NCBI RefSeq assembly: GCF_023611505.1
Contig: NZ_CP097843.1
Location: 682,001 to 746,000 of the forward strand
DNA from: Streptococcus oralis
GTDB taxonomy: Bacteria > Bacillota > Bacilli > Lactobacillales > Streptococcaceae
Length of the DNA: 64,000 nt
Direction of reading: 5' to 3'
The notes below the pieces were generated by a model that was not told the origin of the DNA, did no database searches, and saw only the letters and a program-made list of their open reading frames with translations. Made by a program: the position numbers and the translations under genes. Of the stretch, positions 37,870-46,824 are shown piece by piece (the first letter of the stretch is position 1; each line of letters opens with the position of its first letter).

Positions 37870-38685
37870 ATGAAATTTAAGAAATGGATATTAGTTGTGT
37901 GTAGCATGCTGACCAGCATGGTTTTGGTAGCTTGCCAGTCAGGAACGGATAATTCCCAGTCAGCTGTGGACGCTATTAAACAAAAAGGGAAGCTAGTTGT
38001 TGCGACCAGCCCAGACTATGCACCTTTTGAATTCCAATCCTTGGTAGATGGTAAAAACCAAGTGGTTGGGGCAGATATTGATATGGCTCAAGCGATTGCG
38101 GATGAGCTTGGGGTTAAACTTGAAATCTCTAGCATGAGTTTTGACAATGTTTTGACCAGCCTTCAAACTGGAAAGGCTGACTTAGCCATTGCAGGAATTA
38201 GTGCTACAGATGAGAGAAAGGAAGTCTTTGACTTTTCAATCCCTTACTATGAAAACAAGATGAGTTTCTTGGTTAGAAAAGCCGATTTAGACAAGTACAA
38301 GGATCTTTCAAGCCTCGCAAGTGCGAATATCGCAGCTCAAAAGGGAACCGTTCCAGAAACTATGGTGAAGGAACAATTGCCAAATGCCCAGTTGACATCC
38401 TTGACCAATATGGGGGAAGCAGTTAATGAATTGCAGGCTGGAAAAGTGGATGCTGTTCATATGGATGAACCAGTTGCTCTTAGCTACGCAGGTAAAAACT
38501 CTGATCTTGCCGTTGCAACTGTTAATTTGACGATGAAAGATGGCGAAGCCAATGCCGTTGCTATCAAGAAGGATCAATCAGACTTGAAAGCAGTAGTAGA
38601 TAAGGTTATCCAAAAACTGAAAGATGATGGAACTTATCAAACCTATCTAGAAAAAGCAGCGAAACTAACAGAAGTTGAACAATAA
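37870..38685 (+). CDS. Amino-acid ABC transporter substrate-binding lipoprotein, 271 aa
   Basis: Polar amino acid binding protein (SBP_bac_3). Lipobox LVAC with Cys near residue 22. Typical ATSPDYAPFEF start of the mature domain, then ADIDMAQAIADELG and LAIAGISATDERKEVFDFS. It has no permease or ATPase gene next to it, so it must work with a transporter encoded elsewhere. Consensus promoter and its own terminator. Confidence 0.9.
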   Translation: MKFKKWILVVCSMLTSMVLVACQSGTDNSQSAVDAIKQKGKLVVATSPDYAPFEFQSLVDGKNQVVGADIDMAQAIADELGVKLEISSMSFDNVLTSLQTGKADLAIAGISATDERKEVFDFSIPYYENKMSFLVRKADLDKYKDLSSLASANIAAQKGTVPETMVKEQLPNAQLTSLTNMGEAVNELQAGKVDAVHMDEPVALSYAGKNSDLAVATVNLTMKDGEANAVAIKKDQSDLKAVVDKVIQKLKDDGTYQTYLEKAAKLTEVEQ

Positions 38686-38686
38686 G

Positions 38687-38723
38687 AAAAAGCAGAGTTG
38701 GAGTTTAATCCAATTCTGCTTTT
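38687..38723. terminator. Bidirectional terminator
   Basis: AAAAGCAGAGTTGGA pairs with TCCAATTCTGCTTTT around GTTTAA; it lies between two converging genes and overlaps the last codons of the regulator gene. Confidence 0.85.
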
Positions 38724-39976
38724 ATGTATTGTAATAGCGCTTCTAGATTTTCGAGAGAGACTTTGGCAAACTGATAAGGACAGGCTTCCAAATAAGCCTC
38801 TTCAAAGAAGTCTAGTTTGAGTGAGCTATGCTTTAAACTGGCAATTTTAGGATAGGATCTCAAATCAAGCAGAAGACCATCATGTAGAGGATAGTAGGAT
38901 AAGGGGCAGGTGTTTTTTTCAAGTATTTCCTTTATCCGAGTCTGATAGTTCTCTTGAAGGGTCAGTCGAGCCAGTCGATTTTTTTCAAATAACTGACTAT
39001 CGATGTAAAGAGAGAGAGCCTTTTGCATGATCAGGTTGCTGTCATAGTCTAGGATATTTTTGTAGGAAACAAAGGTCTCTTTTAGGGCATTTGGGAGAAT
39101 GAGAGCGGTGATACGAAGGGCTGGAAAGAGGCTGGTTGAAAAGGATTTGATGTAAATGACCAGATCCTCGGTATCCAGATAGTGGAAGGTCTGACCTTTC
39201 TTTGGGTCCAAGTCACCAAGATAGTCATCCTCTACGATGTAAACACCATACTGGTTTGCTAGATCCAGAATAGCCCTTTTTTCCTGATCAGAATAGGAAT
39301 GACCTAGAGGATAGTGGAAGCGAGGAATAGTGTAGAAAAACTTGATTTTCCCAGATTTGAACTGTTCTTCCAGTTCTTCAAGGTCAATGCCATCAATACG
39401 GCGTTCAATGGTCTGGTAGGCTAATCCTTGAGCGACCAAGAGGCGATTCATTCGGTGGTAGGTCGGTTGTTCGACCAAAATCTCCTCTCCCTCGCTCGGA
39501 AAGTCAATCTGAGAAAGGATAAAGAGAGCTTGCTGGGTACCGGATGTTAGAACCAGTTGGTCGGGTTTGCAGTAGAGGGCTTGGTTGAAAAGAAGTTGAT
39601 GGACAGATTGTCTCAGTTCCTCAAGACCTTCTTGGTTGTCATAGTAGTTGAAGAGGTAGTTTTCTCTTCCAATCAGTGTTTCATTGACGCAGAGTCTGAA
39701 ATCGTCATAAGCATTGGCATGTTCATCAGTGACTTCGATTTCCAAGTCCTGATGCTGCCCCTGTTCCAGAACATAATAGCCACTTTGGGGTTTGGCATAG
39801 AGGTATTGTTCATGGCGTAATTCTAGCAGGGCTCGTTGGACAGTGTCCTTGCTACAGTGGAAGTCTTGGCTCAGTTGACGGATAGAGGGAAGCCGGCTAC
39901 CTGTTGGGAATTTTCCCGATTCGATACCCTTTTTGAGAAAGGAAACGACTGCTTGGTATTTACTTTCTTTCTTCAT
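38705..39976 (-). CDS. MocR-type regulator (GntR wHTH plus aminotransferase-like domain), 423 aa
   Basis: N-terminal winged helix (about 8-72) with the GntR pattern GSRLPSIRQLSQDFHCSKDTVQRAL, here given only as residues near 27-51, followed by a fold-type I aminotransferase domain. The place of the PLP-binding Lys (FSK in typical MocR proteins) reads FST in the segment YIKSFSTSLFPALR, so covalent PLP binding may be lost. It is divergent from aldB with 145 nt between, which makes aldB a candidate target (inference). Confidence 0.88.
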   Translation of the reverse strand: MKKESKYQAVVSFLKKGIESGKFPTGSRLPSIRQLSQDFHCSKDTVQRALLELRHEQYLYAKPQSGYYVLEQGQHQDLEIEVTDEHANAYDDFRLCVNETLIGRENYLFNYYDNQEGLEELRQSVHQLLFNQALYCKPDQLVLTSGTQQALFILSQIDFPSEGEEILVEQPTYHRMNRLLVAQGLAYQTIERRIDGIDLEELEEQFKSGKIKFFYTIPRFHYPLGHSYSDQEKRAILDLANQYGVYIVEDDYLGDLDPKKGQTFHYLDTEDLVIYIKSFSTSLFPALRITALILPNALKETFVSYKNILDYDSNLIMQKALSLYIDSQLFEKNRLARLTLQENYQTRIKEILEKNTCPLSYYPLHDGLLLDLRSYPKIASLKHSSLKLDFFEEAYLEACPYQFAKVSLENLEALLQYIKAELD

Positions 39977-40073
39977 TCCAGACCTCCCTTGATTTTGTTA
40001 CATTGTACCTTTTTTTTGCCTCCTTTGCAATGGGAAAAGCATTTCTCCCTTTCACATCTAGGAGCAAATGTGG

Positions 40074-40079
40074 TATACT
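40074..40079 (+). promoter_or_regulatory. Extended -10 of aldB
   Basis: TATACT at 40074-40079 preceded by TGG. The space between this and the divergent regulator gene would hold any operator, but I see no clear dyad. Confidence 0.5.
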
Positions 40080-40121
40080 TAGAAAGTATGATGATTCATT
40101 GAATAAAAGATAAGAAAGAGA

Positions 40122-40853
40122 ATGGATAGAAAAGTGCAGGAACCAGTTAAATTATTTCAATACAATACTTTAGGTGCCCTAATGGCAGGTCTCTATGGTG
40201 GAACCATGACAGTAGGAGAATTGTTGGAACATGGTGACCTCGGCTTGGGAACATTGGATTCGATTGATGGGGAGTTGATTGTCCTTGATGGCAAGGCTTA
40301 TCAAGCCAAAGGTTCAGGGGAGCAACCTGAAATTGTAGAAGTTGCACCTGATGCCCTTATCCCTTATGCGGCAGTGGTTCCTCATCAGGCGGAAGTGATT
40401 TTTCGACAACGCTTTGAGATGACGGACAAGGAATTGGAAAAACGAATTGAGTCCTACTATGATGGGGAAAATCTTTTTCGTTCCATCAAGATTCATGGCG
40501 AATTTTCACAAATGCACGTACGGATGATTCCCAAATCCACACCTGATACCAAATTTGCTGATGTCGCGACTCACCAACCTGAATATAGCCGTGAAAATGT
40601 ATCGGGAACCATTGTTGGATTTTGGACACCGGAGATTTTCCATGGAGTGAGTGTTGCAGGCTACCATTTGCATTTTATCTCTGATGATTTGACCTTTGGT
40701 GGGCATGTGATGGACTTTGTTATCAAAGAAGGAATGATTGAGGTTGGAGCAGTCGACCAGTTGGACCAACGTTTTCCAGTCCAAGATCGTCAGTATTTAT
40801 TTGCCAAATTTAATGTTGACGAGATGAAGAAAGATATTGATAAGTCAGAATAG
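40122..40853 (+). CDS. aldB: Alpha-acetolactate decarboxylase, 243 aa
   Basis: Converts alpha-acetolactate to acetoin in the cytoplasm, lowering acid stress and shunting pyruvate. Family motif VAGYHLHFISDD carries the zinc-binding His pair, and YRRF-type Arg region FRQRFEM is present. Full length. The YhfC-like gene follows after 9 nt. The same enzyme is named budA. Confidence 0.95.
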   Translation: MDRKVQEPVKLFQYNTLGALMAGLYGGTMTVGELLEHGDLGLGTLDSIDGELIVLDGKAYQAKGSGEQPEIVEVAPDALIPYAAVVPHQAEVIFRQRFEMTDKELEKRIESYYDGENLFRSIKIHGEFSQMHVRMIPKSTPDTKFADVATHQPEYSRENVSGTIVGFWTPEIFHGVSVAGYHLHFISDDLTFGGHVMDFVIKEGMIEVGAVDQLDQRFPVQDRQYLFAKFNVDEMKKDIDKSE

Positions 40854-40862
40854 GAGAAAAAG

Positions 40863-41618
40863 ATGACAGTACATATTATCCTTACCATGATCGCTTTAGT
40901 TCTCATTCTAGTAGGTGGAACTTGGTATGCCAAAAAACGGTTTAAAATCTCTCTTGCAGTGATGGGCTTGGGGGCAATCGCATTTTTTGTTTCTTCTCAA
41001 GTGTTAGAGAAGATGGTTCACCTTCTGGTACTCCATCCGCAAAAAGATGGAACCATTCCGCTCATGCAGGAGCAGCCTCTCTTATACGTCCTTTATGGGA
41101 TTGCCATGGCTGCCCTCTTTGAGGAAACAGCTCGTCTTGTCTTTTTTAAATGGTTGGAGAAAAAGAGAAAGCTAGAAGATCGAGATGTTTTGGCTTATGG
41201 TTTGGGACATGGGGGCTTGGAGATGCTCTACCTCGGAATGGGAAGCTTGATTAGCCTTTTGATCCTCTTTTCACTAGTACAGTCATCAAATACTGATGCG
41301 GCGAATCTTCTTACAAAGACGACACTCGAAACGGTTCAGTCTCTATCAGCATGGCAGATCTATCTACTAGGAGTTGAGCGTGTCCTTGCTCTGGTTCTCC
41401 AAATGAGCCTTACTGTCTGGGTCTATCAAAGTGTCCGTCAAAAGAAATGGATTTATCTCGTTGCTGCCTATGGATTACATGCCTTGTTCGACTTAGCTCC
41501 AGCTCTATCTCAAGTGGGCTGGATTGCAAATCCACTTCTAGTGGAGGGCATTCTTCTTGTAGAAGTACTTGCCTTTGTCTGGCTTACAAAATCTACATTT
41601 TGGAAAAAATCATCATAA
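40863..41618 (+). CDS. YhfC family intramembrane protein, 251 aa
   Basis: Membrane protein with about seven hydrophobic segments. It has FEETARLVFF near residue 83-92 and the later GLGHGGLEMLYLG and YGLHALFD, which match the glutamic-type intramembrane protease pattern of YhfC (related to CPBP proteases). Substrate unknown. It is cotranscribed with aldB, being only 9 nt away. Confidence 0.82.
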   Translation: MTVHIILTMIALVLILVGGTWYAKKRFKISLAVMGLGAIAFFVSSQVLEKMVHLLVLHPQKDGTIPLMQEQPLLYVLYGIAMAALFEETARLVFFKWLEKKRKLEDRDVLAYGLGHGGLEMLYLGMGSLISLLILFSLVQSSNTDAANLLTKTTLETVQSLSAWQIYLLGVERVLALVLQMSLTVWVYQSVRQKKWIYLVAAYGLHALFDLAPALSQVGWIANPLLVEGILLVEVLAFVWLTKSTFWKKSS

Positions 41619-41640
41619 AAAGAGGTTCACCTCTTTTTTT
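41617..41640 (+). terminator. Terminator of aldB operon
   Basis: AAAAAGAGGT, TC, ACCTCTTTTTTT: tight hairpin with T tail, overlapping the stop codon of the YhfC gene. Confidence 0.7.
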
Positions 41641-41694
41641 ATGCAATGCTTTGATACTTCCATTTTTCGGTTCGTCAAAAGCCTTTAAAAATGG

Positions 41695-41700
41695 TATAAT
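41695..41700 (+). promoter_or_regulatory. Extended -10 of murB-pot operon
   Basis: TATAAT at 41695-41700, preceded by TGG. The transcript would start about 20 nt before the ATG at 41729. Confidence 0.6.
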
Positions 41701-41728
41701 GAAATGACTTTACAAAAGGATGAGAGAT

Positions 41729-42634
41729 ATGACATTAGTAACTAAAATACAAGAACAATTAGAAGGAATTGATATTCGTTTCAAGGAACCCTTGAAGACC
41801 TATACCTATACCAAGGTCGGAGGTCGAGCGGATTATCTGGTTTTGCCACGCAATCGCTATGAGATGGCGCGTGTCGTTCAATTTGCCAATCAAGAGAATA
41901 TTCCTTGTATGGTGCTAGGAAATGCCAGCAATATTATCGTTCGTGACGGTGGAATTCGTGGATTTGTCATCTTGTGTGACAAGCTCAATAACGTTTCAGT
42001 TGATGGTTATACCATTGAAGCGGAAGCTGGGGCCAACTTGATTGAAACGACACGTATTGCCCTTCGTCATAGTTTGACTGGTTTCGAGTTTGCCTGTGGC
42101 ATTCCAGGGAGCGTCGGTGGAGCAGTCTTTATGAATGCGGGTGCCTATGGAGGAGAGATTGCTCATATCTTGCAGTCTTGTCAAGTTTTGACCAAGGGAG
42201 GGGAAATCGAGACCTTATCTGCCAAGGAATTGGCTTTTGGTTACCGTCATTCAGCTGTTCAAGATTCTGGAGCTGTTGTTTTGTCAGCTAAATTTGCCCT
42301 AGCTCCAGGAAATCATCAGGTTATCAAGCAGGAAATGGATCGCTTGACTCACCTTCGTGAACTCAAACAGCCTTTAGAGTACCCATCTTGTGGTTCGGTC
42401 TTTAAGCGTCCTGTTGGTCATTTTGCAGGTCAGTTAATTTCAGAAGCTGGATTGAAAGGCTATCGTATCGGTGGTGTTGAAGTATCTGAAAAGCATGCCG
42501 GTTTTATGATCAATGTTGCTGACGGAACGGCGAAAGACTATGAGGACTTGATACAATCTGTTATTGAAAAAGTCAAGGAACACTCAGGTGTTACCCTTGA
42601 GAGGGAAGTCCGTATTTTGGGTGAGAAAGAATAA
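41729..42634 (+). CDS. murB: UDP-N-acetylenolpyruvoylglucosamine reductase MurB, 301 aa
   Basis: FAD enzyme of the second committed step of peptidoglycan synthesis. FAD-binding motifs: [23 protein letters not shown] and [18 protein letters not shown]. The catalytic Ser is in SCGSVFKRP. The ATG at 41729 is chosen over one at 41720 because AAAAGGA lies at the right distance. In pneumococcus murB directly precedes potA; here 158 nt of odd sequence lie between. Confidence 0.96.
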   Translation: MTLVTKIQEQLEGIDIRFKEPLKTYTYTKVGGRADYLVLPRNRYEMARVVQFANQENIPCMVLGNASNIIVRDGGIRGFVILCDKLNNVSVDGYTIEAEAGANLIETTRIALRHSLTGFEFACGIPGSVGGAVFMNAGAYGGEIAHILQSCQVLTKGGEIETLSAKELAFGYRHSAVQDSGAVVLSAKFALAPGNHQVIKQEMDRLTHLRELKQPLEYPSCGSVFKRPVGHFAGQLISEAGLKGYRIGGVEVSEKHAGFMINVADGTAKDYEDLIQSVIEKVKEHSGVTLEREVRILGEKE

Positions 42635-42792
42635 GGTTTGGGCAGAAAAGTTGCTGCTATAACCATTGTAAGGGGGTGAAAGCCTATCGTTAGTGAAGAT
42701 GTATGTAGGCAGTTCAATCTCCTACACGAGGTAGTAGCGGCCTGACAGAGCCAGGATCTGTTAATTTATGAAAAAGAAGGAATTTATGACAA
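42635..42792 (+). other. Structured insert between murB and potA; possible group II intron 5' remnant
   Basis: Non-coding stretch, unlike its surroundings. It includes GGGGGTGAAAGCCTATCG, a hairpin with TGTAGG and CCTACA arms (about 42694-42716), then ACGAGGTAGTAGCGGCCTGA and further small dyads (CCTG/CAGG). The style (GTGAAA-type segment, short hairpins, then a start-like ATGAAAAAGAAGG) recalls the 5' domain I of a bacterial group II intron followed by the start of its maturase reading frame. No maturase and no domain V are present. A cis-acting leader of potA is the other option. Confidence 0.35.
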
Positions 42793-43950
42793 TTGAAAAA
42801 ACCAATTATTGAATTCAAAAACGTCTCTAAAGTTTTTGAAGACAGCAACACCAAGGTTCTCAAAGACATTAACTTTGAGTTGGAAGAGGGAAAGTTCTAT
42901 ACCCTACTAGGCGCATCTGGTTCAGGAAAATCAACCATTCTAAACATCATTGCAGGTTTACTGGATGCGACAACAGGAGATATTTTGCTGGATGGGGTAC
43001 GGATCAACGACATCCCAACCAACAAGCGAGATGTCCATACGGTCTTCCAATCCTATGCCTTGTTTCCACATATGAATGTGTTTGAAAATGTTGCCTTTCC
43101 GCTCCGCTTGCGTAAAATCGACAAGAAAGAAATTGAGCAACGTGTAGCAGAAGTTCTCAAGATGGTTCAGTTGGAAGGTTATGAAAAACGTTCCATCCGT
43201 AAACTCTCTGGAGGACAACGTCAGCGTGTGGCCATTGCCCGTGCCATTATCAACCAGCCCCGTGTGGTCTTGTTGGATGAGCCTTTGTCAGCGCTGGACT
43301 TGAAATTGCGGACAGACATGCAGTACGAACTGCGTGAATTGCAACAACGATTGGGAATTACCTTTGTCTTTGTCACTCACGATCAGGAAGAAGCTCTCGC
43401 CATGAGTGACTGGATTTTCGTTATGAACGATGGTGAGATTGTTCAGTCTGGAACGCCAGTGGACATCTACGATGAGCCAATCAACCACTTTGTTGCCACC
43501 TTTATCGGCGAGTCCAACATTTTGCCAGGAACCATGATTGAGGACTACTTGGTTGAGTTTAACGGAAAACGCTTTGAAGCGGTCGATGGTGGGATGAAGC
43601 CAAATGAGCCTGTTGAGGTTGTCATTCGTCCAGAGGACTTGCGCATTACCCTTCCTGAGGAAGGCAAGCTCCAAGTTAAGGTGGATACTCAGCTTTTCCG
43701 TGGGGTTCATTACGAGATTATCGCCTATGACGAGCTCGGAAATGAATGGATGATTCACTCAACTCGTAAGGCCATCGTTGGTGAGGAAATCGGTCTGGAC
43801 TTTGAACCAGAAGACATTCACATCATGCGTCTCAATGAAACAGAAGAAGAGTTCGATGCTCGTATCGAAGAATACGTTGAAATCGAAGAGCAAGAAGCAG
43901 GTCTGATTAACGCAATCGAGGAGGAAAGAGATGAAGAAAACAACCTCTAA
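42793..43950 (+). CDS. potA: Spermidine/putrescine ABC transporter ATPase PotA, 385 aa
   Basis: ATPase of the polyamine importer. Walker [10 protein letters not shown] near residues 38-46, signature LSGGQRQR, Walker B VVLLDEP, and a C-terminal regulatory TOBE-like part. The start is TTG at 42793 (MKKPIIEF). An out-of-frame ATG at 42786 sits closer to the GAAGGAA ribosome site and opens an 8-codon frame that overlaps the potA start, so initiation may be weak or altered. It overlaps potB by 20 nt. Confidence 0.95.
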   Translation: MKKPIIEFKNVSKVFEDSNTKVLKDINFELEEGKFYTLLGASGSGKSTILNIIAGLLDATTGDILLDGVRINDIPTNKRDVHTVFQSYALFPHMNVFENVAFPLRLRKIDKKEIEQRVAEVLKMVQLEGYEKRSIRKLSGGQRQRVAIARAIINQPRVVLLDEPLSALDLKLRTDMQYELRELQQRLGITFVFVTHDQEEALAMSDWIFVMNDGEIVQSGTPVDIYDEPINHFVATFIGESNILPGTMIEDYLVEFNGKRFEAVDGGMKPNEPVEVVIRPEDLRITLPEEGKLQVKVDTQLFRGVHYEIIAYDELGNEWMIHSTRKAIVGEEIGLDFEPEDIHIMRLNETEEEFDARIEEYVEIEEQEAGLINAIEEERDEENNL

Positions 43951-44737
43951 ACTCTTTGTAGTGCCCTACATGCTTTGGATTGCCCTCTTTGTCCTCGCAC
44001 CCTTGGTCTTGATTTTTGGACAATCTTTTTTCAACATTGAAGGGCAGTTTAGTTTAGAAAACTATAAGTCTTACTTTGCGTCACAAAACTTGACCTATCT
44101 TAAAATGAGTTTTAACTCAGTGCTCTATGCAGGGATTGTGACCCTAGTGACGCTACTCATCAGTTATCCAACAGCCCTCTTTTTGACTCGTCTTAAGCAC
44201 CGTCAGCTCTGGCTCATGCTGATTATCTTGCCGACATGGATTAATTTGCTCCTTAAGGCCTATGCATTTATCGGGATTTTTGGTCAAAATGGCTCCATTA
44301 ACCAATTCTTGGAATTTATCGGAATCGGTTCGCAGCAGTTGCTCTTTACGGATTTCTCCTTTATTTTTGTCGCAAGCTACATCGAGCTTCCATTTATGAT
44401 TTTGCCGATCTTCAATGTCTTGGACGATATGGACAACAATCTCATCAATGCCAGCTATGACCTCGGTGCGACCAAGTGGGAAACTTTCCGCCACGTTATC
44501 TTCCCTCTATCAATGAATGGAGTGAGAAGTGGTGTTCAATCAGTCTTTATCCCAAGTTTGAGTCTCTTCATGCTGACCCGTTTGATTGGGGGGAACCGAG
44601 TGATTACTTTGGGGACTGCCATCGAGCAGAACTTCCTGACCAATGACAACTACGGTATGGGTTCCACCATCGGTGTGATCCTCATCCTGACCATGTTTCT
44701 CACCATGTGGGTGACCAAGGAAAGGAGAGAACGATGA
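43931..44737 (+). CDS. potB: Spermidine/putrescine ABC transporter permease PotB, 268 aa
   Basis: Permease subunit with six membrane segments and EAA-type loop [20 protein letters not shown]. The start overlaps potA by 20 nt and the end overlaps potC by 4 nt (ATGA), so potABCD are coupled. Works with PotC as the membrane pore. Confidence 0.95.
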   Translation: MKKTTSKLFVVPYMLWIALFVLAPLVLIFGQSFFNIEGQFSLENYKSYFASQNLTYLKMSFNSVLYAGIVTLVTLLISYPTALFLTRLKHRQLWLMLIILPTWINLLLKAYAFIGIFGQNGSINQFLEFIGIGSQQLLFTDFSFIFVASYIELPFMILPIFNVLDDMDNNLINASYDLGATKWETFRHVIFPLSMNGVRSGVQSVFIPSLSLFMLTRLIGGNRVITLGTAIEQNFLTNDNYGMGSTIGVILILTMFLTMWVTKERRER

Positions 44738-45507
44738 AAAAATTTGCTAATCTCTACCTAGCCTTTGTCTTCATCATCCTATATTTGCCAATCTTTTACT
44801 TGATTGGCTATGCCTTTAATGCTGGTGATGATATGAACAGCTTTACTGGTTTTAGCTTGAGCCATTTTCAAACCATGTTTGGTGATGGTCGTCTCATGTT
44901 GATCCTCACCCAAACCTTTTTCTTGGCCTTTCTATCTGCCTTGATTGCGACCGTTATTGGAACTTTTGGAGCCATCTACATCTACCAGTCTCGTAAGAAA
45001 TACCAAGAAGCCTTTCTATCACTCAATAATATCCTCATGGTTGCGCCAGACGTTATGATTGGTGCCAGCTTCTTGATTCTTTTTACCCAGCTTAAGTTTT
45101 CACTTGGATTTTTGACGGTTCTATCTAGTCACGTGGCCTTCTCCATCCCAATCGTGGTCTTGATGGTCTTGCCTCGTCTCAAGGAAATGAATGATGATAT
45201 GATTCACGCGGCTTATGACCTTGGTGCCAGCCAATTTCAAATGTTCAAAGAAATCATGCTTCCGTACCTGACACCGTCTATCATTGCAGGTTATTTCATG
45301 GCCTTTACCTACTCGCTGGATGACTTTGCCGTGACCTTCTTTGTAACGGGAAATGGCTTTTCAACCCTGTCAGTCGAGATCTACTCTCGTGCTCGGAAGG
45401 GAATTTCGTTAGAGATCAATGCCTTGTCTGCCCTTGTCTTTCTCTTTAGTATTATCCTAGTGGTTGGATATTACTTTATCTCACGTGAGAAGGAGGAGCA
45501 AGCATGA
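44734..45507 (+). CDS. potC: Spermidine/putrescine ABC transporter permease PotC, 257 aa
   Basis: Second permease with six membrane segments and loop HAAYDLGASQFQMFKEI. The ATG at 44734 with GGAGAGAA upstream is preferred to the longer frame. It overlaps potB and potD by 4 nt on each side. Confidence 0.95.
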   Translation: MKKFANLYLAFVFIILYLPIFYLIGYAFNAGDDMNSFTGFSLSHFQTMFGDGRLMLILTQTFFLAFLSALIATVIGTFGAIYIYQSRKKYQEAFLSLNNILMVAPDVMIGASFLILFTQLKFSLGFLTVLSSHVAFSIPIVVLMVLPRLKEMNDDMIHAAYDLGASQFQMFKEIMLPYLTPSIIAGYFMAFTYSLDDFAVTFFVTGNGFSTLSVEIYSRARKGISLEINALSALVFLFSIILVVGYYFISREKEEQA

Positions 45508-46574
45508 AAAAACTCTATTCATTTTTAGCAGGAATTGTAGCGATTATCCTTGTCTTGTGGGGAATTGCGACTCATCTAGATAGTAAAATCAATAGCCGAG
45601 ATAGTCAGAAATTGGTTATTTACAACTGGGGGGACTATATCGATCCAGAACTCTTGGAGCAATTCACAGAAGAAACAGGTATTCAAGTCCAGTATGAGAC
45701 CTTTGACTCCAACGAAGCCATGTATACCAAAATCAAGCAGGGTGGAACAACCTACGATATTGCCATCCCGAGTGAGTACATGATTAATAAGATGAAGGAC
45801 GAAGACCTCTTGGTACCACTCGATTATTCAAAAATTGAAGGAATCGAAAATATCGGACCTGAGTTCCTCAACCAGTCTTTTGACCCGGGAAATAAATTCT
45901 CCATTCCTTATTTCTGGGGAACCTTGGGAATTGTCTACAATGAAACCATGGTAGATGAGGCGCCTGAGCATTGGGATGACCTCTGGAAGCCAGAATATAA
46001 GGATTCCATCATGCTTTTTGATGGGGCGCGTGAGGTGCTGGGACTCGGGCTTAACTCACTTGGTTACAGCCTCAACTCAAAGGATCCTCAGCAGTTGGAA
46101 GAGACAGTAGATAAACTCTACAAACTGACTCCAAATATCAAGGCCATTGTAGCCGACGAGATGAAGGGTTACATGATTCAGAACAACGCGGCCATCGGTG
46201 TGACCTTCTCAGGAGAAGTCAGCCAGATGTTGGAGAAAAATCCTAACCTCAAATATGTCGTTCCGACTGAGGCCAGCAATCTCTGGTTTGATAACATGGT
46301 CATTCCCAAAACCGTGAAAAACCAAGATGCAGCCTATGCCTTTATCAACTTTATGTTGAAACCCGAAAATGCTCTTAAAAATGCAGAATATGTCGGCTAT
46401 GCAACACCAAATAACACGGCTAAGGAACTGCTCCCAGAGGAGACCAAAGAAGACAAGTCCTTCTATCCAGATGCGGATACTATGAAACACCTAGAAGTTT
46501 ATGAAAAATTTGACCATAAATGGACAGGAAAATACAGCGACCTCTTCCTCCAGTTTAAAATGTATAGGAAGTAG
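45504..46574 (+). CDS. potD: Spermidine/putrescine-binding protein PotD, 356 aa
   Basis: Extracytoplasmic polyamine receptor. Mature-domain motifs VIYNWGDYIDPELL, SNEAMYTKI and IPYFWGTLGIVYN are typical. The N-terminus is a hydrophobic anchor (about 5-24) with no lipobox Cys, so it looks like an uncleaved or signal peptidase I type anchor instead of a lipoprotein, as in the pneumococcal PotD I recall. It ends the pot operon at a terminator, beyond which the CRISPR leader begins. Confidence 0.95.
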   Translation: MKKLYSFLAGIVAIILVLWGIATHLDSKINSRDSQKLVIYNWGDYIDPELLEQFTEETGIQVQYETFDSNEAMYTKIKQGGTTYDIAIPSEYMINKMKDEDLLVPLDYSKIEGIENIGPEFLNQSFDPGNKFSIPYFWGTLGIVYNETMVDEAPEHWDDLWKPEYKDSIMLFDGAREVLGLGLNSLGYSLNSKDPQQLEETVDKLYKLTPNIKAIVADEMKGYMIQNNAAIGVTFSGEVSQMLEKNPNLKYVVPTEASNLWFDNMVIPKTVKNQDAAYAFINFMLKPENALKNAEYVGYATPNNTAKELLPEETKEDKSFYPDADTMKHLEVYEKFDHKWTGKYSDLFLQFKMYRK

Positions 46575-46590
46575 GAGTTATCCATCATGA

Positions 46591-46620
46591 AACGAATCAG
46601 TTAAGCTGGTTCGTTTTTTT
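46591..46620 (+). terminator. Terminator of the pot operon
   Basis: AACGAATCAG, loop TTAA, GCTGGTTCGTT followed by a T run. Confidence 0.8.
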
Positions 46621-46647
46621 GGTTTCTTAAAAAATTTATATTTGTAG

Positions 46648-46824
46648 TTGACAAAAGCAATTTTAGTGATAGAATAGTATCCTTTATACATTTAGGAGGA
46701 ATAAAAAGATATGTGATTTATTTGGTATTCAGAAATGAAAACTCTTACAAAATATGGTATACTAATAGTAGTTTCCAATAGGTTATATCTAGTGCTTGTT
46801 ATAGGTTTACATACAAGATATGGG
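46648..46824 (+). promoter_or_regulatory. CRISPR leader with two promoters
   Basis: First promoter: TTGACA (46648-46653), 16 nt, TAGAAT (46670-46675). It is followed by a full ribosome site AGGAGGA (46694-46700) and ATG-TGA at 46711-46716, a start codon directly followed by a stop. Second promoter: ATGAAA (46735-46740), 17 nt, TATACT (46758-46763) with TGG before it; a transcript from here would enter the first repeat after about 55 nt. The array is transcribed on the plus strand, as the conserved GGAAAC handle is at the repeat 3' end. Confidence 0.7.

Noticed and set aside
37870..38685. Complete amino acid ABC importer
   Set aside because: Only the binding lipoprotein is present; the next gene is a regulator on the other strand.
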